Positions 57,845 to 64,000 of a stretch of 64,000 nucleotides of DNA are shown here, piece after piece. The notes below the pieces were generated by a model that saw nothing but the letters and a program-made list of their open reading frames with translations, was not told the origin of the DNA and ran no database searches. The DNA comes from Stenotrophomonas hibiscicola ATCC 19867. GTDB lineage: Bacteria > Pseudomonadota > Gammaproteobacteria > Xanthomonadales > Xanthomonadaceae. The number at the start of each line of letters is the position of its first letter. Position 1 is the stretch's first letter. The stretch covers positions 184,682-248,681 of the forward strand of contig NZ_KB907503.1 in NCBI RefSeq assembly GCF_000382065.1, written 5' to 3'. The translations under genes and the position numbers were made by a program.

Positions 57845-57941
57845 CGCCCGGATGACGGCAAAGTAAGCACCGTGTTGCAGATCGAACACAGCCGCCATCG
57901 ATTTCAAACTTGTCCGATGTTGCCGGCGCATCCGCATGTGA

Positions 57942-57979
57942 AGACTCCTTGAGGTTTCCCACACCTCGCAAAGGAGTCT
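57942..57979 (+). promoter_or_regulatory. Hairpin that buries the ribosome binding site of LPMO copy 2
   Basis: AGACTCCTT pairs with AAGGAGTCT and, directly inside, GAGGT pairs with ACCTC (loop TTCCCAC, small GCA bulge). The 3' arm contains AAGGAG at 57971-57976, seven bases before ATG 57984. All of the Shine-Dalgarno sequence is thus paired. This would hold translation low until heat, a protein or an RNA opens it. The first LPMO gene has no such structure. Confidence 0.8.
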
Positions 57980-57983
57980 CTGC

Positions 57984-59147
57984 ATGCACCTGTCCCATCG
58001 GGCAGTCTTCGCACTGTCCGTCGTCGCCGGCCTGGCCTTGTCCGGCAGCGCCTTCGCCCACGGCACCATGACCAAGCCGCTCAGCCGCGTGAAGCAGTGC
58101 CACGAGGGCAATCCGGAAAACCCGACCAACCCGGCCTGTGCCGCAGCCAAGGCCATTGGCGGCGCGCAGCCGTTCTACGACTGGAGCGCGATTGCCCACG
58201 GCAATGCCAATGGCAACCATCGCGAACTGGTGCGCGATGGCGAACTGTGCAGTGCCAGCATTCCCAAGTACCGCGGCCTTGACCTGAACCGTACCGACTG
58301 GCCGACCACACCAATCCGCGCCGACGCGCGTGGCCGCTACACCTTTGAGTTCTATGCCCCGGCCCCGCATGCCACCCGCGAGTGGAAGTTCTATGTCACC
58401 CGTGATGGCTGGCAGCCGGGCAGCCCGCTGCGCTGGGCCGACCTGCAGGAATTCTGCACACTGGGCAACGTGCCGGTGGACGGCAAGACCTACAAGTTGG
58501 ACTGCCCGCTGCCCAAGCGCAGTGGCCAGCACATCATCTACAACACCTGGCAGCGTTCGGATTCGGGTGAAGCGTTCTACACCTGCATGGATGTCCGCTT
58601 CGAAGGCGGCAACGGCGTGATTCCGCCGCCGCAGTGGCAGGATGCCGGCCCGGTCACCGCCCGCGGTGCGCTGGAGGCAGGCACCACGCTGACCCTGCGC
58701 GTGTTCAATGCCAACGGCAACGATCTGGAGCGCCCGGAAGTGACCCTGGCCGCCGGCCAGACCGCTCCGGCGCAGTGGCCGATGGCGCTGGCCAGCAAGG
58801 TCAATGGCAGCGCCCAGCACGCCCGCGTCGGCGTGATGAAGAACGGCGTGATCACGCCGGTGGCGTCCGCCACCGAGAACCGTGTCTACCTGAAGCCGGG
58901 TCATCGCTTTGAACTGGAAACCCAGATTCCGGGTCCGGGCCCGGTCGATCCGCCGGGTGGCGATTTCGACTTCGTGTATCCGGCAGGCCTCGGCAGCTAC
59001 AAGCCGGGCGAGACCGTGGTGAAGGGCACCGACGGCAAGCTGTACGCCTGCCGCCCGTTCCCGGAAGGTGCGTGGTGCAACATCAACGCCGATGCCTATC
59101 GCCCAGGCACCGGCTTTGCCTGGCGTGATGCCTGGATCGCGTACTGA
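57984..59147 (+). CDS. Lytic polysaccharide monooxygenase AA10 with CBM5/12, copy 2
   Basis: The 387-residue paralogue has the same order: signal peptide ending SAFA, catalytic domain starting HGTMTKPLSRVKQCH, the second copper His in APAPHATREWKFYV, then the GbpA-like linker domain and terminal chitin-binding module (KLYACRPFPEGAWCN). It differs from copy 1 mainly in residues 20-110 and in the linker (DPPGGDFDF). The tandem pair with intact copper sites suggests division of labour on chitin surfaces. Its translation is probably controlled by the hairpin just upstream. Confidence 0.95.
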   Translation: MHLSHRAVFALSVVAGLALSGSAFAHGTMTKPLSRVKQCHEGNPENPTNPACAAAKAIGGAQPFYDWSAIAHGNANGNHRELVRDGELCSASIPKYRGLDLNRTDWPTTPIRADARGRYTFEFYAPAPHATREWKFYVTRDGWQPGSPLRWADLQEFCTLGNVPVDGKTYKLDCPLPKRSGQHIIYNTWQRSDSGEAFYTCMDVRFEGGNGVIPPPQWQDAGPVTARGALEAGTTLTLRVFNANGNDLERPEVTLAAGQTAPAQWPMALASKVNGSAQHARVGVMKNGVITPVASATENRVYLKPGHRFELETQIPGPGPVDPPGGDFDFVYPAGLGSYKPGETVVKGTDGKLYACRPFPEGAWCNINADAYRPGTGFAWRDAWIAY

Positions 59148-59190
59148 GGCATGGCACCGGGGGCGGCGTGATGCCGCCTCCGATTTGCGG

Positions 59191-59254
59191 GATTGCCGGC
59201 CAGCGGCCGGCATTACCAAGGTTCGTGGGGTTGCCGGCCAGCGGCCGGCACTAC
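59191..59254. repeat. Direct pair of SMAG palindromes, GCCGGCC subtype
   Basis: Two near-identical members at 59191-59214 (ends ATTAC) and 59230-59254 (ends ACTAC) in the same orientation, between convergent genes. A weak hairpin (GGGGGCGGC / GCCGCCTCC, 59159-59181) precedes them. Confidence 0.8.
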
Positions 59255-59260
59255 CCTGGC

Positions 59261-60010
59261 TTACTTGCTGCTGACGTACTTCTCGCGGCGGATCTGCGGG
59301 TTGCCCAGGCCGGCGGCCTTCAGCAGCTCGGCGCAGGCATCGACCATGTCCGGGTTGCCGCACAGGTAGGCGATGTCGGTGGCCGGGTCCGGCGTGAAAC
59401 CGGCCAGCGCCTGCTGCACGTAGCCGTGCTGTACATCCGGGTGCGGTTCGGCCGGCAATTCGCGCGACAGGCACGGAACATAGCGGAAGTTCGCGTGCTT
59501 TTCGGCGAAGCTGTAGAAATCTTCGCTGTACAGCAGCTCGCCCGGGCTGCGCGCGCCCTGCAGCAGCACGATCTGCACATCGCGTTCGGCCATGGCCTTT
59601 TCCAGCAGCGGCAGCATGGAACGGTACGGGGTAACGCCGGTACCGGTGGCGATCAGCAGGTAACGGGCGTTGTGGTCACCGGGATTCAGGCAGAACCGGC
59701 CATAGGGGCCGGACGCACTGATCTGGCCGCCCGGCTCCAGTGCCTCGAACAGGGCCGTGGCAGCACCACCGGGCACGAAACTGACCGCGATATCCACCGC
59801 CTCGCCCGGGCCCAGCGCATGGTCGTGGATGGTCGCCAGCGAGTAGCTGCGCTTGGTTTCGGTGCCGTCGGCATAGCTGAAATGGACCTGGATGAACTGG
59901 CCGGGCTGGAAATCCAGTGGCTGTCCATCATCACGCACGAACTGGTAGTGGCCGACGGTCGGGGCCAGCATGCGGCAGCCGACCAGCTTGAGGGGGAATT
60001 GAACAGGCAC
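59261..60010 (-). CDS. fpr: Ferredoxin-NADP reductase
   Basis: The 249-residue flavoprotein moves electrons between NADPH and ferredoxin or flavodoxin. TKRSYSLATIH is the FAD motif (R-x-Y-S), GPYGRFCL follows, LIATGTGVTPYRSML is the pyridine nucleotide site and IAYLCGNPDMVDACAELL the NADP end. The C-terminal REKYVSSK is typical of the bacterial subclass. It is divergent from the YadG-like gene. Confidence 0.96.
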   Translation of the reverse strand: MPVQFPLKLVGCRMLAPTVGHYQFVRDDGQPLDFQPGQFIQVHFSYADGTETKRSYSLATIHDHALGPGEAVDIAVSFVPGGAATALFEALEPGGQISASGPYGRFCLNPGDHNARYLLIATGTGVTPYRSMLPLLEKAMAERDVQIVLLQGARSPGELLYSEDFYSFAEKHANFRYVPCLSRELPAEPHPDVQHGYVQQALAGFTPDPATDIAYLCGNPDMVDACAELLKAAGLGNPQIRREKYVSSK

Positions 60011-60056
60011 GACTTTTCGGGACAGTGTGTAGCCGGGGCAAGCCCTCGGGGTCTTC

Positions 60057-60062
60057 TATAAT
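60057..60062 (+). promoter_or_regulatory. Consensus -10 box upstream of the ABC exporter
   Basis: A perfect TATAAT stands 33 bases before ATG 60095. No good -35 is visible 16-18 bases upstream (CGGGGC region), so an activator or an extended contact may be needed. Rare in this GC-rich window. Confidence 0.5.
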
Positions 60063-60094
60063 AGCCCCTCCCCGCCCCTCTCCAGCGCCAGCCC

Positions 60095-61063
60095 ATGGGC
60101 GCGAAGGCTTCGAGCTTGGCATCCCAGAACGATACGGCGCCCGCCCTGCGCGTGCGCGACCTGCGCAAGACCTACGACAACGGCACCCAGGCCCTGAAGG
60201 GCGTTTCCCTGGAAGTGGCCCCGGGCGACTTCTTCGCCCTGCTCGGCCCCAACGGGGCCGGCAAGTCGACCCTGATCGGCATCATCAGCTCCCTGGTCAA
60301 CCTCAGCGAGGGCCAGGTGGAGGTGTTCGGCAGCGACCTGGTGCGCAACCGCAGCGCGACCATGCGCCTGATCGGGCTGGTGCCTCAGGAAATCAACTTC
60401 AACCTGTTCGAGAAGCCCTTCGACATCCTGGTGAACTACGCCGGCTTCTATGGCGTGCCGCGCGAGGAAGCCGAGCAGCGCGCCGAAGAGGAACTGAAGC
60501 GCGCGCACCTGTGGGAAAAGGCACAGGTGATGAGCCGCACGCTGTCCGGCGGCATGAAGCGCCGGCTGATGATCGCCCGCGCGATGATGACCCGCCCGCG
60601 CCTGCTGATCCTGGACGAACCGACCGCCGGCGTGGACATCGAGATCCGCCGCGACATGTGGCGCGTGCTGAAGGAGATCAACGGTGCCGGCACCACGATC
60701 ATCCTCACCACGCACTACCTGGAAGAGGCCGAGTACCTGTGCCGCCACCTGGCGATCATCAACCATGGCCAGATCGTCGAACAGGGGCCGATGCGCACCC
60801 TGCTGGCCAAGCTGGACGTGGAAGGCTTCCTGCTGGACATCGACGGTGACCTGCCGGCGCAGCTGCCGGTGATCGAGGGCGCGACGCTGACCGCCCCGGA
60901 CCCGCACACGCTGGACATCGATATGCCACGCGCGATGGACCTCAACCGCGTGTTTGCGACGCTCAACGCGTCCGGTATCCGCGTGCGTTCGATGCGTACC
61001 AAGAGCAACCGCCTGGAGGAGCTGTTCGTGCGCCTCACCGGCAACATGGAGAAGCCCGCATGA
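60095..61063 (+). CDS. yadG: ABC transporter ATP-binding protein (YadG-like)
   Basis: The 322-residue ATPase has Walker A GPNGAGKSTL near residue 51, Q-loop VPQEINFNLFE, signature TLSGGMKRRLMIARAM, Walker B LLILDEPTAGVD and switch HYLEEAE. A C-terminal extension of about 75 residues is usual for YadG. Its stop overlaps the permease gene (ATGA). Export of an unknown substrate is expected. Confidence 0.93.
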   Translation: MGAKASSLASQNDTAPALRVRDLRKTYDNGTQALKGVSLEVAPGDFFALLGPNGAGKSTLIGIISSLVNLSEGQVEVFGSDLVRNRSATMRLIGLVPQEINFNLFEKPFDILVNYAGFYGVPREEAEQRAEEELKRAHLWEKAQVMSRTLSGGMKRRLMIARAMMTRPRLLILDEPTAGVDIEIRRDMWRVLKEINGAGTTIILTTHYLEEAEYLCRHLAIINHGQIVEQGPMRTLLAKLDVEGFLLDIDGDLPAQLPVIEGATLTAPDPHTLDIDMPRAMDLNRVFATLNASGIRVRSMRTKSNRLEELFVRLTGNMEKPA

Positions 61064-61851
61064 GCACCACCGAGCTGACCGACGGCCAGCGCAACCGCAT
61101 CGCGCTGATGACCATCGTGCGCCGCGAAGTCGCCCGCATCATGCGCATCTGGGGCCAGACCCTGGTGCCGCCGGCGATCACCATGACCCTGTACTTCCTC
61201 ATCTTCGGCAACCTGATCGGGTCGCGCGTGGGTGACATGGGCGGCTACACCTACATGCAGTTCATCGTGCCGGGCCTGGTGATGATGAGCGTGATCCAGA
61301 ACAGCTACGGCAACATCAGCTCCTCGTTTTTCGGCGCCAAATTCGGCCGCCACGTCGAAGAGCTGCTGGTCAGCCCGATGCCGAACTGGGTGATCCTGTG
61401 GGGCTATGTGGCTGGCGCGGTGCTGCGCGGCCTGATGGTGGGCGTGATCGTGCTGATCATCGCGATGTTCTTCACCCCGGTGCGAATCCCGCATCCGATC
61501 GTGATGCTGACCACGGTGATCCTCGGCGCGACGATCTTCTCGCTGGCCGGATTCATCAATGCGGTGTATGCGAAGAAGTTCGATGACGTGGCGATCGTGC
61601 CGACCTTCATCCTGACCCCGCTGACCTACCTGGGTGGCGTGTTCTATTCGGTGAAGCTGCTGCCGGGCTGGGCCGAAGCGGCCACGCACGCGAACCCGAT
61701 CTTCTACATGGTCAACGCGTTCCGCTATGGCCTGCTGGGTAGCAGCGATGTGCCGCTGCCGGTGGCCTACGGCCTGATGATCGGTTTCGTGGTGGTGCTG
61801 ACGGCGCTGGCCCTGTGGCTGCTGCGCCGTGGCGTGGGCATGCGCAGCTGA
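61060..61851 (+). CDS. yadH: ABC-2 permease (YadH-like)
   Basis: The 263-residue membrane protein has six helices. The N-terminal RREVARIMRIWGQTLVPPAITMTLYFLIFGN is typical for YadH (given here as family block), then YMQFIVPGLVMMSVIQNSY, EELLVSPMPNWVIL and LTPLTYLGGVFYSV. It is the partner of the ATPase upstream. Substrate not known. Confidence 0.93.
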   Translation: MSTTELTDGQRNRIALMTIVRREVARIMRIWGQTLVPPAITMTLYFLIFGNLIGSRVGDMGGYTYMQFIVPGLVMMSVIQNSYGNISSSFFGAKFGRHVEELLVSPMPNWVILWGYVAGAVLRGLMVGVIVLIIAMFFTPVRIPHPIVMLTTVILGATIFSLAGFINAVYAKKFDDVAIVPTFILTPLTYLGGVFYSVKLLPGWAEAATHANPIFYMVNAFRYGLLGSSDVPLPVAYGLMIGFVVVLTALALWLLRRGVGMRS

Positions 61852-61937
61852 GTTTTGCCTGCAGGGCCTGCGGCCCTGCACCCGCTGAATCAACGTCAAC
61901 GTCAACTTCAACGGCAAAAGCTGACTATCCGGGGGAT

Positions 61938-62137
61938 GGCGGGGTGGGTCCGGTTGCGGAGGACGCCGTGAATCCGTCCATGGAGGCTCGGTCGCGCCAT
62001 CCATGGCGCTCACGCCCCCGCAACCGGACCCACCCCGCCTTCGACAAATTCCTGCGATCTGCCGGGGAGCCGTTCTGCGCTGCTGTTGGTAGGTGTCGAC
62101 CTTGGTCGACACGATGGATCCAAGCCATGCGTGGATG
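61938..62137 (-). repeat. Composite ~200-bp hairpin repeat, copy 2 (reversed)
   Basis: Reverse copy of the element at 31843-32044. Its inverted-repeat arms are at 61938-61962 and 62015-62039 (one mismatch). The linker runs on to 62087, and the SMAG part is at 62088-62111 followed by the ATCC..GGAT unit. The two copies keep most positions in the linker (for example CAGATCGC and TGTCGAAGGCGGGG), so they are one mobile or amplified unit. It follows the ABC exporter. Confidence 0.8.
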
Positions 62138-62148
62138 AAGCGATCTCT

Positions 62149-62173
62149 GTAGAGCCAAGCCGATGCTCGGCTC
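62149..62173 (+). repeat. SMAG palindrome with T-run (terminator-like)
   Basis: GTAG-headed palindrome with AGCC..GGCT arms, followed by seven Ts at 62174-62180. It therefore looks able to end transcripts coming from the exporter side, before panE. Confidence 0.75.
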
Positions 62174-62238
62174 TTTTTTTGCCCGCAATCTCCGGCACAA
62201 TCGCAGATCTGATTCCCCCAGAAAGCGGTGAACGTGCA

Positions 62239-63177
62239 ATGCGCATCCTGATCCTCGGCGCCGGCGGTACCGGCGGTTACTTCGGTGGTCGCCTGGCCCA
62301 GGCCGGCGTGGACGTGACCTTCCTCGTGCGCCCCGCGCGCGCCGCACAGCTGGACCGCGATGGCCTGGTGATCCGCAGCCCGCTCGGCGATGCCAACTTC
62401 CCGGTGCAGCACGTCACCGCCGATGCGCTGCCCGCATTGGCCGCGCAGAAGCCGTTCGACCTGGTCATCCTCAGCTGCAAGGCCTACGACCTCGACAGCT
62501 CGATCGACGCCATTGCTCCAGCCGTGGGCGCGAACACCACCGTGCTGCCGATCCTCAACGGCCTGCACCACTACAACGCGCTGGACCTGCGCTTCGGCCG
62601 CGACGCCGTGCTCGGCGGCCTGTGCTTCATCAGCGCCACCAAGGCCCCCGACGGTGCGGTGCTGCACCTGGGCAAGCCGGCCAAGCTCACCTTCGGCGAG
62701 CGCGATGGCGGCGCGGCGTCCGCACGCGTGCGTGCCTTCGCCGCAGCCTGCGCGCAGGCCCATCTTGATCACCTGGCGAGCGAACACATTGGCCAGGAAC
62801 AGTGGATCAAGTACACCTTCCTGACCGCGCTGGCCGCCGCGACCTGCCTGCTTCGCGCGGATATCGGCACCATCGTCGCCACCGATGATGGCGAGGCGAT
62901 CGTGCGCGGCCTGTACGACGAATGCCTGGCCGTGGCCGAAGCTGCCGGTGAGCCGATTCCAGATGCCGCGCAGGACACCGCACGCGGCACCCTCACCCAG
63001 GCGGGCTCGGCACTGAAGGCGTCGATGCTGCGGGATCTGGAAGCCGGCCAGCAGGTAGAGGCCGAACAGATCGTCGGCGACATGCTGGCGCGTGCACGCA
63101 AGGCCGACCAAGAAGCCCTGCTGCTGCAGGTCGCCTACAGCAGCCTGCAGGCCTACCAGGCACTGCGCGGCGCGTGA
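62239..63177 (+). CDS. panE: 2-dehydropantoate 2-reductase family protein
   Basis: The 312-residue NADPH enzyme (ketopantoate reductase in pantothenate synthesis) shows the Rossmann start MRILILGAGGTGGYFGGRLA, VILSCKAYD, LPILNGLHHYN and the catalytic lysine region QWIKYTFLTALAAATCL. It ends with AGQQVEAEQIVGDML with the conserved Glu. Some paralogues act on other 2-keto acids, so the role is probable rather than proven. The start at 62239 is fixed by the fold. Confidence 0.88.
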   Translation: MRILILGAGGTGGYFGGRLAQAGVDVTFLVRPARAAQLDRDGLVIRSPLGDANFPVQHVTADALPALAAQKPFDLVILSCKAYDLDSSIDAIAPAVGANTTVLPILNGLHHYNALDLRFGRDAVLGGLCFISATKAPDGAVLHLGKPAKLTFGERDGGAASARVRAFAAACAQAHLDHLASEHIGQEQWIKYTFLTALAAATCLLRADIGTIVATDDGEAIVRGLYDECLAVAEAAGEPIPDAAQDTARGTLTQAGSALKASMLRDLEAGQQVEAEQIVGDMLARARKADQEALLLQVAYSSLQAYQALRGA

Positions 63178-64000
63178 GCCTCCCGTTGCAGGCCAGCGCG
63201 CTGCCTATGCGGGTGCTGATCCTCGGTATGGGCTGGAGCGGATGCGTGCTGGCCCCGCATCTGCAGGCGCGGGGCGTGCACGTCGTCGGCACGGTGCGTA
63301 ACCCCTCGTCGGCGCCGGACGATGGCCTGCTGCGGCATCAGCTGCACGCTGACTCCCCACCGTCGCCCGCCCTGCTCGATGAGGTCGCGCAGGCCGAGGC
63401 CGTGCTGTGCAGCGTGCCGCCAGATGCCGCGGGCGACCCGGCACTGCGCCTGCTGCTGCCGGCTCTGCGGGCCAGCCCGGCACTGCGCTGGGTGGGCTAT
63501 CTGTCGTCCACGTCGGTGTATGCCGATCGGGCCGGCGGCTGGGTTGACGAGCGCAGCGCAGCCGATGCCACCGAAGCAGCCGGCGTGCAGCGCCTGCGTG
63601 CCGAAGCGCAATGGCGTGCGCTTGCAGAGGTACGTGGCATCGCTTCGGCGGTGTTCCGCCTGCCCGGCCTGTACGGGCCGGGGCGCAATGCGTTGCTGCA
63701 GTTGGCGCAGGGGCGTGCACGCCACGTGGTGCGCCCTGGCCTGGTGTTCAACCGCCTGCACGTGGATGACCTGGCAACGGTCGTTATCGCGTCGATGCAG
63801 CGGCCGTGCGTGGAGGGGCTATACCTGCCGGCCGACGACGAGCCGGCACCACCGCAGGATGTGCTGGCCTTCGCCGCGAAGCTGGGCGGGTTTGCGATGC
63901 CACCTGCCGTGGCGTGGGACGACCCTGCACTCAGCCCGACGCTACGGCGCTTCTACGAGAGCAACAAGCGCATCGACAGCCGTGGCACGCGTGTGGCGCT
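63174..64000 (+). CDS. NAD-dependent epimerase/dehydratase-like protein (YeeZ type), 3' end missing
   Basis: The frame overlaps the panE stop (GTGA) and is open to the window edge. It begins with GTG, or ATG 63207 (MRVLILGMGWSGCVLAP), and contains VGYLSSTSVYADRAGGWVDE, FRLPGLYGPGRNALLQL and FNRLHVDDLATVV, the extended SDR pattern of YeeZ. The glycine motif GMGWSG replaces GxxGxxG. Its end would lie beyond 64000. Function is not known in detail. Confidence 0.82.
   Translation, partial: MSLPLQASALPMRVLILGMGWSGCVLAPHLQARGVHVVGTVRNPSSAPDDGLLRHQLHADSPPSPALLDEVAQAEAVLCSVPPDAAGDPALRLLLPALRASPALRWVGYLSSTSVYADRAGGWVDERSAADATEAAGVQRLRAEAQWRALAEVRGIASAVFRLPGLYGPGRNALLQLAQGRARHVVRPGLVFNRLHVDDLATVVIASMQRPCVEGLYLPADDEPAPPQDVLAFAAKLGGFAMPPAVAWDDPALSPTLRRFYESNKRIDSRGTRVA

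Noticed and set aside
60030-60062. Divergent promoter for fpr using the reversed TATAAT
   Set aside because: The orientation and spacing favour the exporter gene, and no -35 fits on the minus strand.

Overview
The window is high-GC gammaproteobacterial DNA that reads as Stenotrophomonas, most likely the S. maltophilia complex. The clearest sign is the scatter of 20-25 bp palindromes that begin with GTAG. These match the SMAG family described from S. maltophilia, and they sit between genes, often as head-to-head or tail-to-tail pairs. The gene set also fits a xanthomonad: a BirA-type operator before bioB, a bioB-bioF-bioH-SDR-bioC operon, and tandem chitin-type AA10 LPMOs. I saw no rRNA, tRNA, CRISPR array, intact insertion sequence, prophage or replication origin. 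The gap 55618-55913 holds nothing I can support.

Layout. 1-4450: end of an amino-sugar (probably N-acetylgalactosamine) locus with a KbaZ/AgaZ-like tail, a DeoR-type regulator, a NagA-type deacetylase and an MFS sugar porter carrying a large extra loop. 4484-7694 (minus): SecD-like lipoprotein, HdeD-like membrane protein, ComF and a ClC channel. 7834-11915: accessory DNA between comF and bioB. It holds a decayed copy of the comF/bioB junction (8263-8514) and an unrecognised five-gene minus-strand cluster: HTH regulator, 36-residue peptide, two cupin-plus-helical-repeat proteins and a two-helix membrane protein. 11985-16912: BirA-controlled biotin operon. 17026-19256: YdcF-like protein, PLP dehydratase and a Tyr/Gly-rich lipoprotein. 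19257-19804: non-coding stretch with a probable small RNA and a minus-strand terminator. 19805-29266: mnmG, a gamma-carbonic anhydrase, then a tightly overlapping RDD-SpoIIM-DUF4129-DUF4350-MoxR-DUF58 membrane/chaperone operon.

29349-31730 (minus): a YgiB/YgiC-type pair and a zinc-ribbon protein. 31843-32208: composite 200-bp hairpin repeat and a 12-bp tandem repeat ahead of ilvD. 34261-42676: dinG, aroE, hemB, a bestrophin and small membrane or secreted proteins. 42761-49196: DUF885 peptidase, Coa1-like protein, DPP-IV-type peptidase, GST and a UPF0114 protein. 49398-55617: TonB-type lipoprotein, AraC regulator, NatAB-type ABC exporter and a secreted alpha/beta hydrolase. 55914-59147: DUF1203 protein and two tandem AA10 LPMOs, the second with its ribosome binding site buried in a hairpin. 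59261-64000: ferredoxin-NADP reductase, YadGH-type ABC exporter, a second copy of the composite repeat, PanE-type reductase and the start of a YeeZ-like epimerase.

The most interesting items are the peptide/cupin cluster at 8637-11417, the rearranged comF-bioB relic beside it, the RBS-sequestering leader of the second LPMO, the RNA-like hairpin plus terminator at 19362-19461, and the 200-bp composite repeat present twice in opposite orientation.
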